From Bacteroidota bacterium (GTDB lineage: Bacteria; Bacteroidota; Bacteroidia; Cytophagales; Cytophagaceae), in assembly GCA_023458555.1 (NCBI GenBank), contig JAEWYS010000015.1, forward strand, positions 220,941 to 284,940: a stretch of DNA of 64,000 bases, in the 5' to 3' direction. Positions 33,992 to 42,829 of the stretch are shown piece after piece. The translations under genes were made by a program, and so were the position numbers. A model generated the notes under the pieces. That model did no database searches and was not told the origin of the DNA. It saw only the letters and a list, made by a program, of their open reading frames with translations. How positions within the stretch are numbered: the first letter of the stretch is position 1; every line of letters begins with the position of its first letter.

Positions 33992-34519
33992 TCAGAGCTT
34001 ATCAAGTAATCTGAGGGCAAGCCAGACTTCAAAAATAATGGTAAGAGGTATCACGGTTAGATTTTTAAAGAATAGAGTTAAAGACTGAGGGTTCATAAGC
34101 TTTAGAAATGAAACCTGACGCAGACCGGATAACAATTGGGGATTTTCAGCTCCGTATTTTATCAGGTAGTTGAATACCAGTATGCATACTATAAATACTG
34201 TCGTAGTTGCTATAAGCTCAACAGAGTGTGGTTTGAAACTATTGATTATGGTGTTCGGAATGATTTTCCAATCTTCTTCAGGCAGTCTTAATAAAGCTCC
34301 CAGAGCATGTATTCCCCCGGAAATTTTTCCGTCACCTGCCAGAAGCAAAAAGAACAAAACGCGTGATGTTTCCACGGGAATTTCCAGCAACCAGTATGTT
34401 GTTCTGGCAACAGGTCCAAAGCCATGAGCCTGAATGATTCTTCCTGTGGCCGGAATAAGGATCAATACCAAAACCAGCAATAAGTTTTTTGTAATAATAG
34501 AGCTTCCCCAGCTAAGCAT
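33992..34519 (-). CDS. Hypothetical membrane protein
   Basis: I do not recognise this 175-residue protein. It has hydrophobic segments at about 9-27, 43-62, 103-122 and 150-170, so it is integral to the inner membrane, with a polar loop IPNTIINSFKPHSVEL and an amphipathic stretch before the last helix. The stop faces the stop of the plus-strand phosphoesterase (convergent). The HAD hydrolase gene ends 13 bases upstream, so the two may be co-transcribed. No functional clue. Confidence 0.6.
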   Translation of the reverse strand: MLSWGSSIITKNLLLVLVLILIPATGRIIQAHGFGPVARTTYWLLEIPVETSRVLFFLLLAGDGKISGGIHALGALLRLPEEDWKIIPNTIINSFKPHSVELIATTTVFIVCILVFNYLIKYGAENPQLLSGLRQVSFLKLMNPQSLTLFFKNLTVIPLTIIFEVWLALRLLDKL

Positions 34520-34532
34520 GTATTAAGCGCTC

Positions 34533-35162
34533 TTAAATAAACTTCTTCAGTTCCTTATAGTCTGTAATTATAGTATAGCCGGATAGCTGTGTATGTATGC
34601 CATTGTAATCATATACCACCGTATCTATGCCTAACTCTTTCCCTGCTTTTATTTCCGAGTGAATATCATCGCCTACTACCAGTATTTCTGCGGGTTCCAG
34701 CTGATATTGCTCCATGATTTTTTTGAAAATATCTTTTTTAGTAAGTGATGAAACAGAGGGATCAACGATGTAGCAGGCATCAAAATCATTGAATACATTC
34801 AATTGCCTTATTTTGCTTTCCTGCAATTTTTTAAAACCAGTTGTTACCAGAAATTTTAAGCAATCAATTTGTTTCATTAGCAAATAATCATCAAATGGCT
34901 TAATGATGTCGTTGTACTCTAATGCCATTAATAATTCCAATGCTTTTTCTGTCAGGGCCGGGCTAAACTGAAACTCTTTTGTCACCAGCTGAAACGGGAT
35001 TCGCTGCATCGCTTTTTTGATGTCCTCCATATTTCCGGAATAGCTTCCGTCCTGTTCTATCAGCTTGTATAATTTGTCAAAGAGTTTAGCACCGATTGAG
35101 GCGACCGGATAAACGGTATTGTCCAGATCCAGTATGATTGCTTTTTTGTTCATCTTTTCCAT
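34533..35162 (-). CDS. HAD-superfamily hydrolase
   Basis: A 209-residue haloacid-dehalogenase-type phosphatase. Motif I is IILDLDNTVYP with nucleophile Asp12 and Asp14; motif II LVTTGF; the lysine of motif III falls before KIMEQYQ; motif IV is LVVGDDIHSEIKAGKELG. The helical cap lies between motifs I and II (about 25-95), subtype I. A start three codons later (MNKKAIIL) is equally possible. Probably a small-molecule phosphatase such as phosphoglycolate- or nucleotide-type; specificity is not visible. It shares its strand and close spacing with the downstream membrane protein. Confidence 0.88.
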   Translation of the reverse strand: MEKMNKKAIILDLDNTVYPVASIGAKLFDKLYKLIEQDGSYSGNMEDIKKAMQRIPFQLVTKEFQFSPALTEKALELLMALEYNDIIKPFDDYLLMKQIDCLKFLVTTGFKKLQESKIRQLNVFNDFDACYIVDPSVSSLTKKDIFKKIMEQYQLEPAEILVVGDDIHSEIKAGKELGIDTVVYDYNGIHTQLSGYTIITDYKELKKFI

Positions 35163-35296
35163 AGTGTTAGCTGTATTTGCACCTTTGTTTGATCTTATGA
35201 CCAGACAATTCTGTTAACCATACGCAGGCAAAGTAATATTTTCCGTTGTCGAATCATCTGTGGCATTTTCCTGCTGTTGAGTGTGCATACACGATG

Positions 35297-35770
35297 TTAC
35301 CGGTCAGGCTTTTGTGTCTTTTGTTTGCCTTGTTTAGTCATTGCAAAGTCTGTACTTCGGCTCATTGTCCTGATAAATTCAACTTTCCTGAAGCGCAATG
35401 CACTCCAGTCTTCATCAATGGCAACTTGTCGTACTGCTTCAAAGTCAGACTTCCCGAGCATTTCCCAACCATTGTCTCTGTTTATTTCCGCTTTGTATTT
35501 TTTTGAAGTCCCTTTTGGATAAGCAAACCAAACGATTCCGTCACCTTTTAACTTTTCGTCAATAAGTGGAATAATAGTGTTAATCTCTGCCTGGGTTTTT
35601 ATAAATGTCAGAACAAATTCGATTTCGCTGATGTTTTTGATGTCCGTTATGATAGTTGTACAGGCATTCATCGCATTTAGCTCTGTCTCAAATTCAGTCG
35701 GGTGATTTAAAATGAGAATTTCTTTATGTTGCCTGAAATTCAGTTTTTTAAACAATGGTGTTACGATCAT
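35297..35770 (-). CDS. DUF3052-like protein
   Basis: A 157-residue soluble protein. It shows the pattern of the DUF3052 family: an opening TPLFKKLNFRQHKEILILNHP, a middle FVLTFIKTQAEINTIIPLI, the GDGIVWFAYPKGTSKK strand-turn and a late VAIDEDWSALRFRKVEFI. The C-terminal tail is basic. The family has a Rossmann-like appearance but no known activity. It stands alone between the HAD gene and a 419-bp non-coding stretch. Confidence 0.8.
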   Translation of the reverse strand: MIVTPLFKKLNFRQHKEILILNHPTEFETELNAMNACTTIITDIKNISEIEFVLTFIKTQAEINTIIPLIDEKLKGDGIVWFAYPKGTSKKYKAEINRDNGWEMLGKSDFEAVRQVAIDEDWSALRFRKVEFIRTMSRSTDFAMTKQGKQKTQKPDR

Positions 35771-36189
35771 TTGCTCTATTTTGTATGTACTAAGCTTCTT
35801 TATGCACTGTAATGTCTGCCGGACAAATAGTCAACAAAAGCTGTGTCTGCCGCCAGTGTAATGGTTTGCAGTTGACTGCTTAATGAAGTCAGAAAACATA
35901 AATATAATAAAAATGGTCCGCACTATGGTTATATTCGATTATTCATATAATAGTATGAAAAACATACTCATATCAACAGAGACACAGAGGCAGTTGGCTG
36001 TCTGACAGCCGATTTTCCCCTATCGTTCGGGTTCCTGCGTGATTCTTGCTTCTCTGGTCCCCGGCCGGTGTCAGCAGGCCGGGCAAACGGTCGGAGATTT
36101 TATCAATAATCGTCATTTGGCAGCACGGAACGAATAGAAGTAGTATCCTGGCAGCAGACAGCCAGGCTACTAGAGAGTTTTTACGGTTA
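35771..36189. other. Non-coding region between DUF3052 gene and metal-binding lipoprotein gene
   Basis: A 419-bp stretch without a gene I can support. It contains AGTATG-AAAAA-CATACT, a 6-bp inverted repeat at 35952-35968, and a hairpin near 35994-36012 (TTGGCTGT with ACAGCCGA, one wobble) followed by TTTT on the plus strand. CCTGGC/GCCAGG hairpin (about 36148-36168) lies just past the lipoprotein stop on the minus strand and may end that transcript. Confidence 0.4.
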
Positions 36190-37134
36190 TTAATGCTGAT
36201 GTTCACTGTGGTTGTGAGGTTGATTTTGGGTATTCTCTTTACCTTCTGTTACATTTACTGTAAAGTCTGCTGTATGTACTTTCCCGTGAGTCTGGAACTC
36301 TATCCATATTCTGTATATACCCGGCTTCTTAATATGCGTTTCGGCATAAATCGGGAAGTGTTTGTCTGATATAGGGTGGATATGCAGGAAGTCTTTATCT
36401 TCTTTACCAATCATTGCGATATGGGCGGTTGCTGCGAGATACGGTTCTATATCGTCCCCGGATAATTTTTTGTCGTCCTTTTTAACAGAGACTTCCAACG
36501 ATTGTGTCCTGTTGGTTTTTAGATCACCTCCATTCTCAAGCGTAACTGTATAACCGTCCACAACGGAAACAAATTTGCTTGAAAAGTCAGCTTTATTATT
36601 GCCCGGGCTTCCTTTTACGGTAATCTCTTTTTTGTCTACTGTCGGTATGGCGCCCTGTGGTTTAAAGTCTGTAAACAGAGTGTATATACCGCCATTAGGG
36701 AATGTTTCCGATATAATATAGGAGCTGTCTTCCTGTTCTTCCGGGTGGATATGACGAAACCAAGTCAGGTTTTCATCAACCACCATCAAATGCACTTTCA
36801 TTTCGTGTGAAATGTCCAACGGCACATTACGTTTATTTTCTTTGAATGCAAACGTCAATGTTGCAGGTGCTCCTGCTTCAATGACTTGCAGTGAAGTATT
36901 GAGCGTAACCTCAATTTTTCCCAGATTTTTATCAGAAACCGCTATCAGATCCATTCCGCATTCAGGACATTTATCGCCTTTCTTGCCTGTTGCTTCCGGG
37001 TGCATTGGACAGGTATAAACGTCCTTGCTATGGCTGTGCTGATGATTTTCCATATTTTGTGTATTGCTGCAAGCTGTAAAGAATAAGGCTGCCGTAACGA
37101 CTGAACTTATTAATAAGGATGTTTTATTTTTCAT
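36190..37134 (-). CDS. Lipoprotein with heavy-metal-binding (HMBD) domain
   Basis: A 314-residue lipoprotein: signal with lipobox FTAC (Cys22), a His-rich spacer (HQHSHSKD), then a heavy-metal-binding domain (about 39-64) with YTCPMHPEATGKKGDKCPECGMDLI, the YHS-like motif found in copper efflux proteins such as CusB and CopA. The rest holds two beta-rich segments with repeated HLMVVDENLTWFRHIHPE and DFLHIHPISDKHFPIY blocks, then a His-rich C-terminal tail (HNHSEHQH). It probably binds copper or another soft metal in the periplasm. An AraC-type regulator with a metal-binding-like N-terminus lies upstream on the same strand. Confidence 0.85.
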   Translation of the reverse strand: MKNKTSLLISSVVTAALFFTACSNTQNMENHQHSHSKDVYTCPMHPEATGKKGDKCPECGMDLIAVSDKNLGKIEVTLNTSLQVIEAGAPATLTFAFKENKRNVPLDISHEMKVHLMVVDENLTWFRHIHPEEQEDSSYIISETFPNGGIYTLFTDFKPQGAIPTVDKKEITVKGSPGNNKADFSSKFVSVVDGYTVTLENGGDLKTNRTQSLEVSVKKDDKKLSGDDIEPYLAATAHIAMIGKEDKDFLHIHPISDKHFPIYAETHIKKPGIYRIWIEFQTHGKVHTADFTVNVTEGKENTQNQPHNHSEHQH

Positions 37135-37255
37135 TGCTTTATGATTTAAACTGTTATTGGATACTGCAAAGTTGCCAATTCTTCAAAAAGGAGCTGTTGT
37201 GGTATTTTGAGTTTGATTTGTAAGATTTACTTTTTCCGCTTTAGACCTGCCGGAT

Positions 37256-37292
37256 AAAAAACAAGCCTTTCTGTAATATTCCAGAAAGGCTT
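37256..37292 (-). terminator. Intrinsic terminator after the AraC-family gene
   Basis: AAGCCTTTCTG (37263-37273) and CAGAAAGGCTT (37282-37292) form a perfect 11-bp stem with an 8-nt loop. On the minus strand GTTTTTT follows. It lies 100 bases past the stop of the regulator gene and separates it from the metal-binding lipoprotein gene. Confidence 0.88.
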
Positions 37293-37391
37293 AACTAAAA
37301 AAAACGATTATTTTGGAAGGCTAAGAAACTGCGTTTACTCTGCTGTTATCGGCTAAATGTGGATTGACGGAATGTAAATTCATTTCAGCTT

Positions 37392-37955
37392 TTACACTTC
37401 GTCCAAAGGCTTTCTTTTATCTTCACGAATTTGTTTATAATGGCTGGGGGAAAGTCCGGTTACTTTTTTGAATTGGTTACTCAGATATGCCACACTTGAA
37501 TAATTCAGACGGAAAGCAATTTCACTCAATGACAATTCATCATATACCAATAATTCTTTTACCTTTTCTATCTTGTGGGCAATAACGTATTTTTCAATGG
37601 TAATACCCTCTACTTCTGAAAACAGGTTGGACAAATAGTTATAGTCGTGGTGCAGTTTATTACTCAACAAATCTGAAAGATTGGTCTTAATATCGTTGTC
37701 CCGGTGGTGAACGAGGTCAATAATGACATTTTTTATCTTTTCAATGATACGGCTTTTTTTATCATCAATGACTTCAAAACCTAATTGAATCAGGGCTTCT
37801 TCCAATTTCTTGTTCTCTTCCGGTGTAGTTTCTTTTGCAAGTGTCACTTCTCCAAGTCTGATATTTTTTACACCCAGGCCAAGCTTATCCAACTCATTTT
37901 GTACCGCCATAATACAGCGGTTACAAACCATGTTTTTGATAAAAAGTATAGTCAT
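37392..37955 (-). CDS. AraC-family regulator with N-terminal HMA-like domain
   Basis: A 187-residue protein. The first 70 residues resemble a heavy-metal-associated domain: IKNMVCNRCIMAVQNELDKLGL, with Cys11 and Cys14. The C-terminal 100 residues are an AraC-type double helix-turn-helix (HKIEKVKELLVYDELSLSEIAFRLNYSSVAYLSNQFKKVTGLSPSHYK). This fusion is frequent in Bacteroidota next to metal-handling genes. It likely senses copper, mercury or a similar metal and controls the downstream HMBD lipoprotein or distant transport genes. No metal ATPase is in the window. Confidence 0.9.
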   Translation of the reverse strand: MTILFIKNMVCNRCIMAVQNELDKLGLGVKNIRLGEVTLAKETTPEENKKLEEALIQLGFEVIDDKKSRIIEKIKNVIIDLVHHRDNDIKTNLSDLLSNKLHHDYNYLSNLFSEVEGITIEKYVIAHKIEKVKELLVYDELSLSEIAFRLNYSSVAYLSNQFKKVTGLSPSHYKQIREDKRKPLDEV

Positions 37956-38244
37956 AATTTTTCCTGCTCATATGTTACAAAGATAAAAATCATATTTGTC
38001 AGCTTCAGTTTTCTCTGTATTTAATCCTCATAGCTTTTACTTGGACTATTTGTCCCATGTCAGCTTCTGTTTGCCGGATTAATTCCGGAGGGATATGATG
38101 CTTTGTTCACCTTGTGTTTTCGATCAGTAAACATCCCTATTCATACAAATTACTCAACTGTTTTCTGTCATCGCCGGATGTGAACCGGGATTCTCCAAGG
38201 AGGAGATTGCACCGCCTGTAAATCCTAAAGGTTTTGTCCTGATA

Positions 38245-38865
38245 TTACTTTCCGGACTGAGCCTGTATTGCCGACTCTACGACGGGCAAAATCTGCTCTA
38301 CCCACATACGGTACATTTTTTCAGAGGGATGCAGGAGATCTTCGGTCAGCAGATCGGGAGCGTTTTGAGCCAGCCGGCTTATACCGGTAATATCGACAAA
38401 ATGAAAGCCATATTCGGTTGCTTTTTCTTCTATGATCCGGTTATAGCTAGTCAGCTCTTCAGAGATTTTGGAAGGATTTTTTTCGCTGGCAAAGGGAGTG
38501 ACAGAATAGTCAGGTATGGAAATCAGTATCACATGTTCTGCCCGGTTGCCTGATTTTTGCAGGCAAAGATCCGAAAGCCGGGTCAGTTCTTCGATGTACA
38601 TATCGGCTGGCTGGCCTCTGTACTGGTTATTGACTCCGATCAGGAGCAGTACTGCGGGATAGATATCCAGCACAGGTGGATGATCAGCCAGGCTGCTGAG
38701 CAATTCGCCGGTAGTCCAGCCGGTTTTGGCGATGATCTCCGGTATATATGAACCATAGCCGGCATCGCGGAGCCGGCCGGCTAGCAGAACCGGATAGGCA
38801 GATTCGGGAGCAAGTCCCTCTCCCACCGTATATGAGTCGCCCAGTGCCAGCAATGTCGGCTCCAT
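38245..38865 (-). CDS. SGNH/GDSL-family hydrolase
   Basis: A 206-residue esterase-like enzyme. Block I is LALGDSYTVGEG with nucleophile Ser11; block III is GVNNQ (Asn79/80) for the oxyanion hole; block V is DLLHPS with Asp176 and His179. No signal peptide is evident. The family covers lipases, acyl-CoA thioesterases and carbohydrate esterases. It begins 9 bases after the DUF6728-like gene, which itself is 33 bases after ispG, so the three are probably one transcript. The natural substrate is unknown. Confidence 0.9.
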   Translation of the reverse strand: MEPTLLALGDSYTVGEGLAPESAYPVLLAGRLRDAGYGSYIPEIIAKTGWTTGELLSSLADHPPVLDIYPAVLLLIGVNNQYRGQPADMYIEELTRLSDLCLQKSGNRAEHVILISIPDYSVTPFASEKNPSKISEELTSYNRIIEEKATEYGFHFVDITGISRLAQNAPDLLTEDLLHPSEKMYRMWVEQILPVVESAIQAQSGK

Positions 38866-38874
38866 GTGAGATTG

Positions 38875-39051
38875 TTAGCGGCTGAGTGCCCTTACTACCA
38901 TGACCAGTACAGCTATCAGAAAAATCAGAATAGACAGTTTGTTAATCCCGTGCATAGCCCGGATATTGAAATTCTTAGGTCTGGACGGATCCTTCTTCCT
39001 GAAGAAATAACTGATTACCGGAGATAGTTCGAAATATCGTTTTAGTCCCAT
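38875..39051 (-). CDS. DUF6728-like small membrane protein (58 aa)
   Basis: A 58-residue gene found by reading the gap on the minus strand. It starts MGLKRYFELSPVISYFF, has a basic turn RKKDPSRPKNFNIRAMHGINK and one membrane helix (about 39-54, LSILIFLIAVLVMVV), and ends RALSR. I recognise the FFRKKDP...NIRAMHGIN pattern as the small DUF6728 family of Bacteroidota. It sits between ispG (33 bases) and the SGNH hydrolase (9 bases) on the same strand. Function unknown. Confidence 0.85.
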   Translation of the reverse strand: MGLKRYFELSPVISYFFRKKDPSRPKNFNIRAMHGINKLSILIFLIAVLVMVVRALSR

Positions 39052-39084
39052 AATATTGCTAAAAGCAGTTTGGTTGTGTATAGT

Positions 39085-41088
39085 TTAATTTCCTGAGACA
39101 GGGTCAATCCAGTTGCCATCCTCCCTGATCAGGGCAATAAGCTCATCGACTGCTTCGTTGGCCGGTACGGATTTTTTGACCACATTCTGCCCCCGGTACA
39201 ATGCGATTTTGTCTTTGCCTACACCGACGTAACCGTAGTCAGCATCGGCCATTTCGCCGGGTCCGTTGACAATACAGCCCATGATACCGATCTTGATACC
39301 TTTGAGATGATCGGTTCTTTTGCGGATCATGGCAGTAGTTTCCTGCAGATCAAATAGTGTGCGGCCACAGGAAGGGCAGCTTATATATTCGGTTTTGGTC
39401 ATTCGGGTTCTTGCAGCCTGCAATATGCCGAATGCCGTAGTATTCATTTCCTTAATCCATTTGCGGTGCTCCTCCCTGTCCGAGAAATCCATAAGATCGG
39501 TAGAAAGCAATACACCATCACCCAGTCCGTCTATCAGAAGCCCCCCCATATCCGTTGCTGCATATACCTGTAGTTTTTCCAGATGCATGGAAGGATACCT
39601 GCGAAGAATGATCACGGGGTTTTGAGCCTTGTTACGAATCAGCTCAAAGATCGCGCGCCGTTGCTCACTCATAGCATGCAGGTTGTAAGTATCCAGCACA
39701 AGTACCACGGTAGAGTCAGTGAGCAGCTGGCTGATCAGTGTTTCGCTGAGCTCATCGATATCCAGCAGCACAAAGTTGAGATACTGATGTCTTGGCTTAT
39801 TTTGCAGATAAATATCTGTCCGCATGAGCGGATACGTAGTAAACTGATTGTCCGGTGTCTTTATCCAGGTGCGATAGTTAAGGATTTCTCTCAGGCCATT
39901 GGGCAGCATAAAGGAAATCTTGTTGTCGCCGGTATACACAAAGTCGCTTCCCTGGTCGTTCATGCTCCATTTGTCCAGCAGAGGCATATAGAAATGTCCG
40001 ATTGCTTTAAGGTCTTCGGTTTCGATCTGGCCTATCCGGCTCAGGTCGGCGATTACCCTCGGCACGTTGCTGAGACCGATATTGAAGACTTCGTGTGTTG
40101 TTCTCCTTGCGTATTCATAGGGGTTGACCGGAGCCTGACTGATTTCCGGTATAGACCGATGGCCGCTGCGATTGTAGTAGCGTTCGGCAAGTAATCTGGC
40201 TACGGGGATCTCAAATTCGGGATCTTCGGTCAGCGATACCCGGATGGTATCCCCGAGTCCGTCTTCGAGCAGCGTGCCGATGCCTACTGCCGATTTGATC
40301 CTGCCGTCCTCACCATCACCGGCTTCGGTTACTCCCAGATGCAGCGGGTAAGGCTGCAAGCCTTCTTCATTGAGCTTCTGCACAAGCAAACGGTATGCCT
40401 GTACCATTACTCTTGTATTGCTTGCTTTCATCGAAAGCACGATATCGTAGTAGTTGAGATCTTCACAGATACGGAGAAACTCAAGAGCTGATTCTACCAT
40501 ACCCAGAGGCGTATCACCATAGCGGCTCAATATGCGATCGGACAGAGAGCCGTGATTGGTACCGATCCGCATGGCGGTACCGTATTCCTTGCATATGGCA
40601 ACCAGCGGAGTAAAACGTTCCCGTATGCGGTCCAGCTCTGCCTGATAGTCAGACTCGGTATATTCGATTACCTCAAAACGTTTTTTGTCGGCATAGTTAC
40701 CAGGATTGATACGTACTTTTTCGACAATTCTGGCGGCCAGCTCTGCAGCATTGGGAGTAAAATGTATGTCAGCGATGAGCGGAACGGTGATATTACGCTT
40801 TTTGAGCTCCCTTTTGATTACTTCAAGGTTCTGAGCCTCCTTCATGCTGGGTGCGGTAATGCGGACATATTCGCAGCCTGCATTGACCATACGGGTAATC
40901 TGCTCGACAGAGCCGCGGGTATCCATGGTATCTATCGTAGTCATGGATTGCACACGGATCGGGTTGCTGCCTCCCATTGGGATATCACCCAGCTTTACTT
41001 CACGGGTAAAACGGCGACTGTACTCTGTCAGACTGTTGCAATAATTTACTCTCGAAAATGAGGTGGTATCGGATAATATCTGGCTCAT
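39085..41088 (-). CDS. ispG: 4-hydroxy-3-methylbut-2-enyl diphosphate synthase, three-domain form
   Basis: The penultimate enzyme of the MEP isoprenoid pathway, reducing MEcPP to HMBPP with a 4Fe-4S cluster. The 667 residues comprise the TIM barrel (about 25-290, GSNPIRVQSMTT, INPGNYADKKRF, RIGTNHGSLSDRI), an inserted middle domain (about 300-560), and the C-terminal cluster domain with Cys571, Cys574 (SCPSCGRT), Cys605 (GCIVNGPGE) and Glu612. All ligands are present. The longer form with the insert is typical of Bacteroidota and plants, unlike the 370-residue E. coli enzyme. The genes for a 58-residue membrane protein and an SGNH hydrolase follow on the same strand. Confidence 0.97.
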   Translation of the reverse strand: MSQILSDTTSFSRVNYCNSLTEYSRRFTREVKLGDIPMGGSNPIRVQSMTTIDTMDTRGSVEQITRMVNAGCEYVRITAPSMKEAQNLEVIKRELKKRNITVPLIADIHFTPNAAELAARIVEKVRINPGNYADKKRFEVIEYTESDYQAELDRIRERFTPLVAICKEYGTAMRIGTNHGSLSDRILSRYGDTPLGMVESALEFLRICEDLNYYDIVLSMKASNTRVMVQAYRLLVQKLNEEGLQPYPLHLGVTEAGDGEDGRIKSAVGIGTLLEDGLGDTIRVSLTEDPEFEIPVARLLAERYYNRSGHRSIPEISQAPVNPYEYARRTTHEVFNIGLSNVPRVIADLSRIGQIETEDLKAIGHFYMPLLDKWSMNDQGSDFVYTGDNKISFMLPNGLREILNYRTWIKTPDNQFTTYPLMRTDIYLQNKPRHQYLNFVLLDIDELSETLISQLLTDSTVVLVLDTYNLHAMSEQRRAIFELIRNKAQNPVIILRRYPSMHLEKLQVYAATDMGGLLIDGLGDGVLLSTDLMDFSDREEHRKWIKEMNTTAFGILQAARTRMTKTEYISCPSCGRTLFDLQETTAMIRKRTDHLKGIKIGIMGCIVNGPGEMADADYGYVGVGKDKIALYRGQNVVKKSVPANEAVDELIALIREDGNWIDPVSGN

Positions 41089-41250
41089 ATGCTAAATAAG
41101 AACAGTAAAGATAAAAAAATCATTTGTACTAATTATATATTCTCCCGGACTTTATCAGGATATTCCTGATACACTTTTCAGGTTGTTCCCGGCCGGATTT
41201 ACAGACATATTTTCATAATCAATCTATTAGATCCTGCGGCCTGCGCCTTT

Positions 41251-41958
41251 TTACAGATCACCCAGCTGTGGTCTGATCAGAATCTCCTCTACCACCGTAT
41301 GTTCGGACAGGCCATACGTCGAGAAAATAGCTTCTGCTACATCTTCTGCTTTCATAAAACGGGATTCGGGCAGTTCTGTTCCCGCCCAGCTGTTGGTTAG
41401 TGTCGCGCCCGGCAATACAGCTGTTACTCTGATACCTTTATCTTTCAGTTCTTCCCTCAGTACTTTGGTCATGCCCAGCAGAGCAAATTTGGAAATGCAG
41501 TACGAGCCTCCGTTGATATAGGGTATGATACTGGCTGTAGAACATATCGTAAAGACAGCGCCCCGGCCGGCTTTGAGCATCTCTCCTATTACCGCTCTGG
41601 ATATATGGTAGGCGCTTTGCAGGTTGAGCGCCAGCTGGTATTCCAGCACTCCCTCCTGTTCTTCCATGACAGAACCTGGCATAAATATTCCTGCGTTATT
41701 GACCAGCACATCGACCGGGCGATTGAGGCTGCGTACAAAATCGCAAAACGCTGTTACTTCTTTTCTGACTGACAAGTCTGCTTTGGTGATGTATAGCTCC
41801 TGTCCGGGAAACTGTTGCTGAAAATCCTGCCGGAAAGTATCGACGGAATTCTGAGAAGACGAACAGTTTGCCACATCCCAGCCTGCTGCGGCAAAACGGA
41901 AGGAAATCGCCCTGCCGATGCCTTTGGTGCCACCGGTAATAACAATTAGCTTTTTCAT
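41251..41958 (-). CDS. Short-chain dehydrogenase/reductase
   Basis: A 235-residue NAD(P)-dependent oxidoreductase. The Rossmann glycine motif is TGGTKGIG, the NNAG motif VLVNNAGIFM, catalytic Ser in ICSTAS, and the Tyr/Lys pair YCISK. No signal peptide. Residues that fix the substrate are not diagnostic; the annotation 3-ketoacyl-ACP reductase-like would be a default. It lies on the minus strand 162 bases upstream of ispG and is divergent from mlaE. Confidence 0.93.
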   Translation of the reverse strand: MKKLIVITGGTKGIGRAISFRFAAAGWDVANCSSSQNSVDTFRQDFQQQFPGQELYITKADLSVRKEVTAFCDFVRSLNRPVDVLVNNAGIFMPGSVMEEQEGVLEYQLALNLQSAYHISRAVIGEMLKAGRGAVFTICSTASIIPYINGGSYCISKFALLGMTKVLREELKDKGIRVTAVLPGATLTNSWAGTELPESRFMKAEDVAEAIFSTYGLSEHTVVEEILIRPQLGDL

Positions 41959-41979
41959 TTACTTATATAGGTTATTATT

Positions 41980-42013
41980 TTGTATAATTCCTGAAAATTT
42001 AAATGTAATTTTG
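41980..42013 (+). promoter_or_regulatory. Candidate promoter of mlaE-mlaF
   Basis: TTG (41980-41982) and TAATTTTG (42006-42013) fit the Bacteroidota -33/-7 consensus with a 23-base spacer, at the long end of the usual range. It lies about 80 bases upstream of the chosen mlaE ATG. Confidence 0.45.
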
Positions 42014-42093
42014 TCCCGGATCGAACGGGGATTTTTTCAAAGAAAGAATAAACACAGGTAAAAAACTAAAAATCGGAATATCCAGTGGGTTTA

Positions 42094-42822
42094 ATGAAAA
42101 GTTTGGGGAAGTACTTATTACTGCTTGCCTCTCTGTTTCGCAACAGAGAACGTTTCAGCGTGTATGTGAAACTAGTGATTGATGAGGCTGTGCTGATTGG
42201 TATTGATTCCATTTTTATAGTTGTGATCGTGTCATCATTCATTGGTGCGGTGACTGCCGTACAGACTGCTTATAATCTGGTAAGTCCCCTGGTGCCTGTG
42301 TATATTATCGGAACCATTGTGCGGGATATGACTATTCTGGAGCTGGCGCCAACGATTATCTCCGTTGTACTGGCAGGCAAGGTCGGGTCAAATATAGCCG
42401 GTGGCCTTGGTACCATGCGTATTACCGAGCAGATTGATGCTCTGGAGGTAATGGGAATCAATTCGGCGAGCTATCTTATCCTGCCAAAAATCGTTGCATC
42501 AGTCATTACCTTTCCCCTGTTGGTTATTATTGCCGGTTTTTTGTCAATTTATGGCGGGTATCTTGCCGGGGTATTTACCGGAGCGCTCACGGAAAAAGAA
42601 TACATATACGGAATACGCAACGAGTTCCAGCCTTTCAATGTGACCTTTGCCATGATCAAGGCCCTGGTATTTGCATTTCTTATTTCATCGATTTCCTCTT
42701 ATCAGGGGTATTATACCCGGGGAGGAGCCCTGGAGGTAGGACAATCCAGCACACAGGCTGTTACTAACAGTTGTATCGCAGTTTTATGTGCAGATTATTT
42801 ACTAGCTCAATTACTTATATAA
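42094..42822 (+). CDS. mlaE: MlaE-family ABC transporter permease
   Basis: The inner-membrane permease of a phospholipid (MCE-type) transport system. I chose ATG 42094 (MKSLGKYLLLLASLF); a GTG three codons earlier is possible. In 242 residues there are about five membrane helices, and the conserved segments FIGAVTAVQTAYNL, GTIVRDMTILELAPTI, VVLAGKVGSNIAGGLGTMRITEQIDALEVMGI. It is followed 7 bases later by the matching ATPase. The MlaD/MCE substrate-binding partner is not adjacent, so it must lie elsewhere. Confidence 0.93.
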   Translation: MKSLGKYLLLLASLFRNRERFSVYVKLVIDEAVLIGIDSIFIVVIVSSFIGAVTAVQTAYNLVSPLVPVYIIGTIVRDMTILELAPTIISVVLAGKVGSNIAGGLGTMRITEQIDALEVMGINSASYLILPKIVASVITFPLLVIIAGFLSIYGGYLAGVFTGALTEKEYIYGIRNEFQPFNVTFAMIKALVFAFLISSISSYQGYYTRGGALEVGQSSTQAVTNSCIAVLCADYLLAQLLI

Positions 42823-42829
42823 AGGAGTC

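Noticed and set aside
35973..36206. 77-codon minus-strand frame
   Set aside because: It overlaps the end of the metal-binding lipoprotein gene and has no signal, domain or conserved pattern.
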